Of a stretch of 64,000 bases of DNA, positions 32,101 through 42,473 are shown piece by piece; the stretch's first letter is position 1; each line of letters starts with the position of its first letter. Position numbers and translations under genes: made by a program. The DNA is from Plicaturopsis crispa FD-325 SS-3 (taxonomy: Eukaryota > Basidiomycota > Agaricomycetes > Amylocorticiales > Amylocorticiaceae). The stretch spans positions 1,757,300-1,821,299 of the forward strand of contig KN832555.1 of assembly GCA_000827205.1 (NCBI GenBank), in the 5' to 3' direction. The notes under the pieces are model-generated. The model did no database searches, was not told where the DNA came from, and saw only the letters and a program-made list of their open reading frames with translations.

Positions 32101-33709
32101 GGGAGAGTATAGTTAGTATATATCATGGATTTTATGGACACAGATATTACACATACCACCATGAAAATTAGGCCAGACATGATAACAACGACAGGGGCAT
32201 AGTTGATAGCATCTTTCTTCATCGTAGTAGTCCAGCAGAAATCTAGAGTGTCACGGTATTCGCTCGATGGGCCTAGCGGCACCACAACGGGGGGATACGA
32301 AGTTGCGTTCGTGTATGGATTGGGAACAGCCCAAAGATCGTCGGACCAGACCAAAACATGTACAGCCATCGTGCTGAGCGGCAGGTACAGCACCGTTAAG
32401 ACAAATGTGGCCACCACGAGGCCCCAATGGGAGTGGTGTTCGGGTGCTTGCTGTAAACCTTCTGCCCTACCAAACTGGAGGCAACGCGAGGTCGCACGAT
32501 AGAAATAGAAAAGCAACAGTGCGGAAATACCCATCAGGACGGAGAGTAGGACAAGGGATTGGGTAAGGGTTGATGCGACATTAAGCGCTAGGATGCTAGG
32601 ACTATAAGAAGAAAATCTGAGCTCTTCGTCCAGTTACTGCATTGCTGTTTACTTACATAGTGCCGAGGAACAGTTTTCGCCATTTATCTGCTTCACTTGT
32701 GCCACTGATGGGCACTGCAGACATAAGCCGGATTGTCGCTCAGCAATAAGTGCATGTATATCATGTAGATGTGCTCACCGATCGTACTCAGTATAAGCGC
32801 AAAGATTTGTGCCGTGTTAAACAAGCCCTGCACAGAATAATACGCCGCAAGAGCACTCGAACCCTGCAAGAGTGATCATCAGGAGATACTCAAACGCGTA
32901 CAGATGTTACACACAGTGAATCCGAGCAGTATATTTGAGAGTGAGCCAAAGATGGAGTTGCGGTTTCTCCAAGCAGGGGCAGGAATATAATTGGTCTCGA
33001 GGTCCTCTATCGATTTCCCGGAGGCTGCAAGGCGTTCCATAGGAGGGAACATGGAAGCGCTCCCTTCGCCGCGCGCAGGCGCCTTACAAAAGTCAGGAGT
33101 AGGAAGTGTTCCGATATATTCGTCGAGTTTAGGTAGATATAATGGAGCCGCATGACGCGAGAAAACTATCGTTGCCGGGATTGGGGTATGAGGCGCCGGG
33201 TGGGCTAGGGGTATCAAGGGAGTCTTGGTATGAAGAAGATGCTGGTGACTAGAGGACGTGAGCGTATCGTGGCCATTCGGGGGATATGTGTGGGCAGATG
33301 AGGAAGCGTGATCGTCCGTGCTGATAGACGGCGCTGTGTCAATGGCGGTATCGCGTGCCAGTGGTCGCAATAATTCATCCGTCACGTCTGTTGTTTCTTC
33401 AATATGCTCGTAGTCGTAGACCTTTGAGTCGTGAGCACCCGAAGGCGTGGTAGCATCAATACGGGTACGCGACGGATGCTCTAGAAAGCGGGCGCGTACT
33501 GGCGCAGGCTCCGGTGGTTCCAGATAGTCATCCTCATCGTCCGCGGATGAAGGTATACGCCGGCGAGTGCTGTTGGTGGTATTGCTGACGCTCGTGCTAG
33601 CAAGCAAATATGTGTCGGTGCCGGGGTGGTTTCCCGGATATTCGCTTGAATCTGATCGCGGGGACTTCGAGGAGGACTCGTAGAGGCCTACAAGGTCCTT
33701 GACGCCCAT
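29164..33709 (-). CDS. Large multipass membrane protein of unknown function
   Basis: Starts at ATG 33709 (MGVKDLVGLYESSSKSPRSD), many introns, stop at 29166-29164 after VLIDQNEQR. A roughly 270-residue hydrophilic Ser/Thr/Pro-rich N-terminus is followed by several hydrophobic segments, for example SILALNVASTLTQSLVLLSV, WGLVVATFVLTVLYLPLSTM, APVVVIMSGLIFMVV, REAILLAASLVFFAIQCFLA and TTSAVALFVVLDLP, so at least six to eight membrane spans. The C-terminal half is soluble and rich in aromatic residues (GPDFAWFKYLEDEIQKRLVG, CYWRNPH, GNAWWIPFPPTLVLRYDDG) and ends in an Arg-rich, acidic tail. I recognise this as a kind of large hypothetical membrane protein found in agaricomycetes but cannot name a family. 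Splicing in 30400-31400 is approximate; one gene is inferred from the continuity of frames, and two adjacent genes cannot be excluded. Confidence 0.6.
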
Positions 33710-34710
33710 AACTGCAGGGCATCAGCAAGAAATGTAAAGACAAAGAGCTAGAACGGTACAGCAGCCAAGCAGTCTGAGTATGTGAAAGAGAATGGCAAGC
33801 CCGCGTCGCCGTTGCGGCGTCACCGTCGGTGTCAGTATACACTATACTAGCCCGGCGCGTCCTGGGCGCGTCTCGCTGTCTCCACTAACACACGGTCGAG
33901 TACTCTGTACCTTCGAACATGAAAGAGTGCGCGACCGCGTCTTCAAATGAAATGACGAGGTGCCAACGTTCCTAGATAGCTATCTATAGCGTACAACGCT
34001 ACTCTACGCATACAGGTCGATAGCCATGCTTTCAAGTTGCCGCTCGGATCCTCTCGAAACTGGAAAGTCCTTGCAGTCAACCTCACGGAACTTACTGGAG
34101 CCTGAGGATCTAAATCGAGGGTCTGGAGTAGTAGGGGTAGCATGCTTTCTACTCGGAAAGCCCACCCCTCGCGACATTGGTGCATCATTACTCGTTGCCT
34201 GACAGTCCGACTTTTTTCTCAACGAGTCAATTCATTCCGAGTCTAGGTGAGTGACTTAGGATCAACTCACACCATCTCATATCTAAAAGCGCCCTTTAGG
34301 ACATCTAGAGGCAAGTTTTCACCGCGCGGAGCAGTATGTAACGTTGCGGATTCGCCACGAAGTTTACTGCGTCCACTATGTGCCGATTCTACGTACTTGG
34401 CCGTCCCGTGTCGAGGCCATGCAGTGCAAATACTGAGGGCTTGTATCAGCGGCTGCTCACGATCGTGTTGGAATGCATCCAATGTCGTTCTGATGCGCAG
34501 ACGCTCTAGGACCCTGGCTTGTACACTTACTCCCGATCTGTTAGGAATCCTGCATGCAGCTTGATCATCTCTGTTAATGTCCTGAATTAGCTCGAGGCGC
34601 TGCAATGCCTCTTCACCTCGCTCCCTTGGCACCCAATTGACAGGGAACCTTATATAGAGCCGTTGTTCGTGCCATCCCTAATTCTCACGCACTAGGGCTA
34701 ACATTGCAGC
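33710..34710. other. 1-kb intergenic region between divergent genes
   Basis: Holds the promoters of the membrane-protein gene (minus) and the GMC gene (plus). A minus-strand open frame 34267-34632 (Arg/Leu-rich, about 120 codons) has no counterpart gene on the other strand but shows no recognisable family; I leave it unassigned. Confidence 0.4.
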
Positions 34711-37700
34711 ATGACAGCCTCTCTTGAGGACGTTGCAGATCGCACTTTCGACTTCGTGATCGCTGGTGCGTATAGCACATCATATCGTTCTACCACTTGC
34801 ACTGAACGGCCGCGCTTTCTCTAATAGGTGGAGGAGTAAGCGCTTTGATCCTCTTTTCACCTCAGGATCGCGTTGACAAGAGTTAGACCGCGGGGCTTTG
34901 TCTCGCTGCAAGGCTGTCTGAGGATCCCACCGTTAGCGTTCTCGTGCTAGAAGCTGGTGACTGCAATCTTCAAGATCCCAACCTGTGTAAGCGATAACTC
35001 GCAGTGCCATATGCTCGTAGAGGATAATTTTTCTGGCAGCTCGCTTGGGCGAATATGGCAAAAACTTCGGCAACGATGCTTACGACTGGAATTTCAAGAC
35101 CGTACGCAGCACTTTGATCATCGCATTGTTCAATCTCTCCTGACTAGTGTCTTATGTGACCATAGACAGCTCAAAAGCACGCAAATGGCATGGAGTATGT
35201 GTGGAATCGGTAAGCTTTCTTCAACAGCGCGAGGCGAGCCGTGTATTAACGTTCTTATTACTCTAGTGGTAAAGGCTTGGGTGGTACTTCTGGCCTCAAC
35301 TTCATGATTTGGACCAAACCGCCTGCAGAAGATATAAACGGTCAGCAGTTTCACCTTTCACCGTTCAAAATTCTGATTTTTGCGCCAAGTCAGACTGGGA
35401 GAGACTGGGTAACCCAGGATGGAATTGGGACAAATATCTGCAGTATTCGCACAAGGCTGAGAAGTACATATTTCCCATCAGAACGGTATTCTCTAGGTCC
35501 TAAACACCCGTTCAAGTTTCATTCATCCGACGGAGGAAGCACAAGAAAAATACGGCTATAATTGCGACGGATGGACTACTGCATCAGATGGCCCACTCAC
35601 CGTAGCCTACCCAAGCACCTTACTCGACATCGAGGTCAAGGTACACGAGGTTCGTAGTATCTCGATTGCCCGACCGCGCGCACTCCATGATAGTCTGTTT
35701 AGACGATGGTCAATATGGGGATCCCTATTGCTCCTGATCCACTTGGAGGGAATGTATGTAGGCACGATCCTCACTTTTCCACGAGATTGCATACTGACTC
35801 TATTTGCTAGCCTCTAGGGACTCATTATTCCCCGAGCACCATCGATCCAAAAACGCATACGCGCATGTATGCTGCGAACGTGCGTTTAGTATCTGTGTGC
35901 TAAAAGAATCACATCAATTTGAATCTTATCAGGCGTACTACACTCCGAATGCCTCGCGCCCGAATCTTACCGTGCTCGTTTCTGCCTACGCGAACCGGAT
36001 TCTTACGAACGTAGATACGGTGGCTGGACTTACCGCGACCGGCGTGGAATTTTCTTACCACGGGGGCACGTACGTCGCTCATGCGAGGAAGGAGGTAGTC
36101 CTTTGTGCAGGGTTTGTTCTGTTGACCATGCTTTCCCGACGTAGTGACACACTCACGTTCACAATTCGATAGAGCACTAAAGTCTCCCCAAATTTTGGAG
36201 CTGAGTGGGATAGGTAGACGCGATGTCTTAGAACCTTTAGGGATCCCCGTGAAGTTGGAGTCAAACCATGTCGGCGAAAACTTGCAAGAACACGTCTTCA
36301 TCGGGACGTCTTTTGGTCTGTCGTTGCGCATTAACACTATTACCCTATTACCGCGATGCTGACCGTGATGCAGAGATCCCGCAAAATGTGCCGGGCGACA
36401 CGTTCGATATTCTTTTCGACCCGGTGGTTGCGGAGAAACACTTGCAGCTCCAGTACGCGGGGAAATTTCATTGTTCTGTATCACAACCCTGACATCTCGA
36501 CTATTGCAGCGCGTCGGGGACAGGGTTGCATACTATGGGCATCACCTTGGTGTCGTTCTGTCCTTTGGAGGCTTACTCTCCTCGAGCTGGAGAAATTTTC
36601 GAGAATTTGAAGGAGAGCCGGCAAGATGCCTCCTCATATCCGCCAGGACTGTCAGAACAGTACCAGATCTTGATTGAGCGTCTTGAGAAACGAGCAGCGG
36701 CGGCTGAGATCATCTCTTTCCCGGGATTACTCACTTTCCGAAGTGAGTCAGTGGACAGTTTTATTGTGCACGTTTTGACAACGAATATATACAGATCCTC
36801 CAGAGCCTGGCCAACGCTACATATCTTTCATTGCCGCTCTGAATCATCCGTTCTCAAGGGGCAATGTGGTAAGCGCACGACGATCAAGTAATATGCTTGC
36901 TATGATCTGACAACATTGTAGCATGTAACGTCTGCGGACCCCCAAGTGGACCCTGCCTTCGATCCCCATTACTTCGAAGAGGATACCGGTAGATAATCAC
37001 ATTTTGCATTTACCCCGAGAAATGATGATAAAATGGCTCTCGAACAGATCTTGACACCTTGGTTGAAACGCTGAAGTTCGCTAGGAACTTGCCTGCACAT
37101 TCGCCGCTAAAGGAAATGCTCGGTGCGTGCAAATCTCATTGTCGAGCTGGTGACAGTAAACTGACGACGCTTCTAAATAGGCTTTCCAGCCAAGGAGCTT
37201 AATCCAGGTCCTGATATTGTCACAGACGAGCAACTCAGAGGTGAGTCTTGTCTCCCAAATCAGACGAATGGCATGTGCTTACAGATCGGGTCGTTGGTAA
37301 AAAGAGTATGTTAAGGATTTCGGCCGGACAACTTACCGTGCGTAGCATGCATAGTCAAGACGAACATCAAGACTAATGCAAGCTGCTGATAGATACGATC
37401 GGCACGTTGTCCATGCTGCCGCGCGACAAGGGTGGGGTTGTAGATCCTGCACTCAAAGTCAGCTCTCCGCTAATCGTAGAGTATGTTTTCAATCTGAACC
37501 AATTTTTCTTTAGGTCTACGGAACATCCAACATTCGGGTCGTTGACCTTAGCATTGTAAGCAGCCCTTATTCAGATTGCTGCGACGGTCGATGACTAAAT
37601 ACCAACTTGGCCATAGGTGCCCATACATTTTGCATCGCACAGTCAAGGTGAGCAATCTTGACCCCTAGGGCACTGATCAATCCGAATAAATGACTTGTGT

Positions 37701-37775
37701 TTAGCTACCGCGTACTCAATCGCCGAACAAGCTGCCGATATCATTAAGGGAATCATACCTAAGGGGAGAGCCTGA
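34711..37775 (+). pseudogene. GMC-family (aryl-alcohol-oxidase-like) oxidoreductase with frame breaks
   Basis: From ATG 34711 (MTASLEDVADRTFDFVIAGGGTAG) to TGA 37773-37775. Spliced segments follow the GMC family in order: FAD-binding GGGTAGLCLAARLSE, VLVLEAGD, GMEYVWNRGKGLGGTSGLNFMIWTKPP, WERLGNPGWNWDKYLQYSHKAEKY, GIPIAPDPLGGN, ASRPNLTVLVSAYANRIL, LKSPQILELSGIGRRDVLEPLGIPV, and the C-terminal TIGTLSMLPRDKGGVVDPALK, VYGTSNIRVVDLSI, VPIHFASHSQ, ATAYSIAEQAADIIKGI with the active-site His of PIHFASHSQ. At 35465-35560 the homologous frame shifts twice by +1 (after AEKYIFP and again before EEAQEKYG) without an available intron, and another frame change lies near 36310-36400. Residual function is doubtful unless these are assembly errors. 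There are about 15 introns, normal for this family. Confidence 0.75.
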
Positions 37776-37973
37776 ACCTGTAAATCACGGTTGAACGCAC
37801 GGTCAAATTCACAACGCGGTCCAACTTTCCTGTACGTGTTAAGTACTAAGTACGCAGCATATACCAAATTCGAACGTCAAGCTTTCCATTTCCCAAATTC
37901 CACAGGTTGCTGATTGTTAAGATGACTGCTTTCGGGACAGATATAGACTTCGCCATTCAGACGCTAAAGAGAA

Positions 37974-39333
37974 GACCTTGGTACGGTATTGCTCTTCAAA
38001 ATCTTGAATATAACATCTGCTACAGCTTCAGGCTTCATTTGGACAGCCTGCGACAGAGTATTGTTAGTATGTAAATTCGATCTCACGCGACCACATGTTG
38101 GACTGCGTACCAGATGGCCCGCACCCTCAATGTACGAGACAGAAGCCGGTGTCCTGCCAGCACTTCTGTCCGACAGTATTGCTTGCAGTGCTGGGTTTCT
38201 AAGTCAAAGCCGTCAGATGCGGCGCTACTGCCCATGGTGGCCGTGCGCGTGCAATCTTACCCAACGTCATGAATGGTTCCCCAGACAAGATGAATGGGGA
38301 TCTCTCTTGATAGTTTCGTATAGGCCTCCATAGCGTCTACGACAAGGTGATCACTGCGATACGAAGCCTAATACCAATGAGCCGTAGATATAAAAATGGT
38401 GTGTGGTGCAATTGATGTACTTACGGCTTCTTGTACCTTCGTCAATGAAGTCGTTACGCCATTGAATGCAAATGGTGCCGCATATTTTGCGGCAGGGTGA
38501 CGTCTAAGGCCATACCTCTACAAACGAGAATTCAGCCGTTGAATAGAAGATGTTATTGGATAAAGTAAGCACACCACATATAGATCTAGGATACGAGGAT
38601 CCCATGAGCTGTAGACTGGGGATTCAGCCAAGTCTTTCCGGGCTGCCTTACGGCTGCTCCAGGTGTCGCGACGGAGCCATGTCCAGGCCGTGAGCATTCG
38701 CGAGGAGATGTTAGTATCGGGCAATCCCTTGACGGATATTCCTGCCTCTATTGCTATTATCTGCTCGAACTGAACGCGAGGCTCCAAGTCTCGCATCAGA
38801 AATCTGGCAAAAGGGTGTTAGCTATGGCATGACATTTAATAGTATTGCATACGAACAGTGCGGCTGCGCCAATGGAGTGGCCTATCCCGACTATTTTGCG
38901 AGTAGAGAAATCGATGCGCGCACCCTGGGATGCGTCGGCGGTTAAAAATGCGTGGGCTGCACGCGCATGCTGCTTGGTGGGCCCTAAAACATTTGGTGAG
39001 ACATGGAACCGAGCTGCGTTTGAAGACAGAGATCATACACTGGTCGCCGAAATGCTCTCGTATAGCCGATTCGTTTACCTCCGCAGATTCGCCGTGATTT
39101 GGGCTTTCGATAGATATCACTTCTCGAATCTTGACGGCGTTGTTATCGAACATATCGAAGAGCCTCTGGATTGAGACATCCCAAGACTCCTTGTGCATGC
39201 CCGTAGCGTGTAAGAAGACTAATGTATAGCCGTCATTAGATTGCGATTCGGAGGTGTATTTTGTGGCGAGGACTTGAAGTGGATATCCTGGACGAGGATC
39301 TATCGAGCAGCTAGTAGCCGATAATTTGACCAT
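37974..39333 (-). CDS. Alpha/beta hydrolase, Lpx1-like
   Basis: Starts at ATG 39333 (MVKLSATSCSIDPRPGYPLQVLATKY) and ends at TAG 37976-37974. Features of the fold: LVFLHATGMHKESWD (oxyanion-side His), ISIESPNHGES, the nucleophile elbow GIGHSIGAAAL (Ser), VKGLPDTNISSRML cap segment, WDPRILDLYV, IPIHLVWGTIHDV, and the C-terminal SYIEGAGHL with the catalytic His. The order matches the fungal family that includes yeast peroxisomal lipase Lpx1. The C-terminus (TVPRSSL) ends in SSL, near the peroxisomal PTS1 consensus SKL but weaker. The substrate is unknown. It converges with the GMC gene (198 bp). Confidence 0.78.
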
Positions 39334-40034
39334 TGGTGATCAAGAGTAGTCGGTGTCTGGTAGGGCTGTATTGAGGGGCGCTCAAGGGGGACGTGTCAAA
39401 TGCTGTCGACTAGCCGAGCCCAGAGTCCCTGCCAATGGTATATGTATCAAGAAAGCGCCGCAACCCTCCTGAATCTGGTCACAATTTGACGCTGAGAACA
39501 ACGTCAGAGAATATCATACGCGTGCGAATCGATCCTGCTTACGAAGTGCCCGTATTCACAGTTCTGAGTCCCAGATATGGCGGCTTCGGGTGCCACGGCC
39601 AGTCTGCAGGACGAATGAATCCAGTATCTGGAAACTTACATACGAACTTGCGAAGAAGAAGTCCGAGAAGGCCGCGGACACGGCAGGCTGTACGGAGAAC
39701 TGAACGAGCCCCGTGTAAATGACGATAACAGTACATTCTGATACCTGCCAGCGCAAGTGTAAGTACACCGACAATTCATATGATACTGCCTCAGTTGAAT
39801 GGCACTTACCGAGCTTCTATAGCATGTTCTCTCACAGATGGATCGCCACGAGGCAGAGCAAGCGGCGTAACGTATTTCCTCTGCATGCTTGGGGCAAGCA
39901 CTGCCAGCACCTCACGGCAACGGTAGACGACATGCAATCATATCACTTTTTTCCGGGGCATACTTCACTTTTGTGGAATAAAGGGCGATGCCAGAATACG
40001 ATAACATGAAGGTCGCATGCACACAGGAGAGCCA
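39334..40034. other. Intergenic region with possible gene remnant
   Basis: 701 bp. On the minus strand a hydrophobic open segment (about 39774-39600: CTVIVIYTGLVQFSVQPAVS) sits downstream of a good-looking GT-AG intron (about 39820-39765), which suggests a fragment of a membrane-protein gene; no start, stop or family can be assigned. Confidence 0.3.
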
Positions 40035-41948
40035 TCAAGCAAGCGCTTGTTCTACTAGCATGCGTCGCTTTGACGAACGTGAAGTGATCGAGCACTTGAA
40101 GGGTTTGACATGACTAAGGGGACGAACATGAGGTCGGCGTAATTTTAGACGTAGACTTGCTCACGCACCTGACAATTGCAGTGGTGAACTCAATCGGCGG
40201 ATCAATGGGCTGTCCATCGGCGCCCAATGCCTTTGATAGATTCAATGTGGCGAGAATAGTGGCGAGTTGGATGAACAACGACGAAAGAGCGAGATGTTCT
40301 CCGGGACATACGCGACGCCCGAACCCAAAGACTAAATAAAACGGGTCTCTTTGCTTTGGGGCGCTCGCGCCCGTAAATCGATCAGGATCGAAAACCGATG
40401 GATCTGGGTAGGTGTCCTCGTCGTGCAACATGCCCCATATGTTGGCGATGACAGTGGTCTTGGCGGGAATATGGTAGCCGCGGTAGTGGTCATCGGCGTT
40501 GGTGCAGTGAAAGAGTCCCAACGGGGGTGGGCATGACCAGCGAAGGACCTCCTTCAGAACGCATTCTACATACGGCATCGAAGAGCGGTCCCGCAGGTCA
40601 GGCAAACGATCATCCGCTCCAATGACAGAGTCTACTTCCTGCTGTGCACGCTTCTGGATATTTGGATGCAACACCATGAGCAAGACGAACGCCTTCACGG
40701 CTGCAACTGTCTGTAAAGACCAACGTGAACAGCGGTACACTACCAGAAAAAATAGACGTACGGTATCTGTACCCGCAGCATAGATAGCCCCGGCGGTCCA
40801 GAGGATGATGTCTTCGCGGTCAGGATCCGGTGGCGCGCCGTCATCTGAGCTGAGTAATTGAGAAGTGAAAGATGGCACCGCCGTTCCGGCAGCCTGAATG
40901 AGCAACGTCGTCAGCAAACTTCTCTGCCTGCAATGCCCAACTGGAGTATATGCTCGACTCACAAGCTCGTGTTTGACATATTCGTGTGGCTCAAGGGACT
41001 GTGTATACAGTTGATGTGCCCATGTTTTAGCCTGTCGTTTGAATCCAGCCCCGGGAAACCAAGCAGGCAGAAAACGGACTAAAAATTGTGCGCATCTCAG
41101 TTATTAGAAATAACTCATGATTCAAAGGACCCACGGATTGGTAGAGAGTCGACGATCCATTTCCCGGGCGCCCCCGCAAGCGATCCAACTTTCATGGACT
41201 CTTCCGCAAGAATTACGAAATGATCGTGGTTTCTTTCGATAGTGTATCCATAAGCAATTTTCATGGTCACAGCGGCCGAGTATCTGTACAACGGTAGGCA
41301 TACATTCAGTCCAGAGGACTCGAGGGGACGCACCTCCTTATATGCTCGCTGAAATCTTCCGGGCTTCGGACCAGGTTTTCGACGAGGACGCGCGCCTCAT
41401 GTTCCAGCGTCTTGGAATATTGCTGTACGGCGGAAGCATTGAACGCCTGTTGCATGAGCGTGCGGTAAGACTTGAGCCTTTCGTTGCAAGGACTAATGTA
41501 TGTATCAATGTGTGCTGGCCTGCGATAGCTGCAGATGAGGCACTTGCCAGTAGAACATTGACTTCGCGCGATCCATCAATAGGCCTGCCATGGTTGGGAA
41601 CGGTCTGTCCGAATAAATGGCAGACCGTCGGTTCAGGAGGTCTTCAGCGGCTTGGATAGTATTGAGCACAACTGTGCGCCTCCCAAGTATGTGAAAGGAA
41701 ATGATTCCGGTGCCACCTGCCACAAAACATTAGTACTGAGGTGCCGTTAGCATAGTAATGTTACTCGGACGACTATATTTTCGACCCCATTCTGCGTATG
41801 TTTTCCAAAACTCAGTCTTTGGATGTTCTCGGGCAACACCTAGAACGGGAAGACCCTGGGGCCCAGGAGGCAAGGGGTCGCCACGCCGAAAGTACGCCAC
41901 AAAGAAGAACCCAGCAATAAAAAGCGCCACAAAAGTTGCTGTGGCCAT
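40035..41948 (-). CDS. Cytochrome P450 monooxygenase
   Basis: Starts at ATG 41948 (MATATFVALFIAGFFFVAYFRRGDPLPPGPQGLPVLG): an N-terminal membrane anchor and the Pro-rich hinge. Ends at TGA 40037-40035 (LVEQALA). Core motifs: I-helix AGAIYAAGTDTT, K-helix ECVLKEVLRWSCP (ExxR: EVLR), PERF-like FDPDRFTG, and the heme-binding loop FGFGRRVCPGEHLA with the Cys thiolate ligand. About ten introns; a complete protein near 510 residues is obtained. Likely an ER-bound class II enzyme using NADPH-P450 reductase; in basidiomycetes such CYPs act on xenobiotics or secondary metabolites. It sits between the hydrolase and the DUF2235 gene. Confidence 0.9.
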
Positions 41949-42473
41949 GGCGTCGGCAGCTGGTACTAGTCGTAGACTTGCAAGGCTTATATCGAGCTTG
42001 GATGCGCGATAATCGTCACGGCGGGACGGGCAGCCAGAGACCTAAGTACCAGAGTGCTTTACTAGCCTTTCGGATAGCGCTTCTTCTCCATTTAACGCGC
42101 ATTCGACCAGGCTTCGATAGGCGAGCGCTCATGATTTGGTCCCGTCGATCCTGATGCTGAGAAACGGATACGATAAGTGTAACCGACAACCGCCCAGCAG
42201 CCGTGCGTGTGAGTAACCATGAAAGTAAGTAGCAAGTCCCAACGGGTACTGAGAAGATACTGACTTTGAGTTCGCTTTACATAACTTATGTAATCACTTG
42301 CGGGGTAAGTAGGTAGCCTGGTAACTTCAATAAGTAGGTTCAATACTAGTAGATATACAGCAGAATACATATGACGGTAAGTACATGACCCTATGTTGTC
42401 TGCGCAAAAGTACTCAGCTATCACAGTTCTGGATCGCATTTGAGTCTACTTACCGTGTGCTTGCATAAATACC
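41949..42473. promoter_or_regulatory. Intergenic region, P450 promoter and 3' flank of DUF2235 gene
   Basis: 525 bp, comparatively AT-rich; no gene seen on either strand. Confidence 0.4.

Noticed and set aside
34267-34632. Minus-strand 120-codon frame in the 33.7-34.7 kb gap
   Set aside because: No recognisable family or splice context; left unassigned rather than called a gene.
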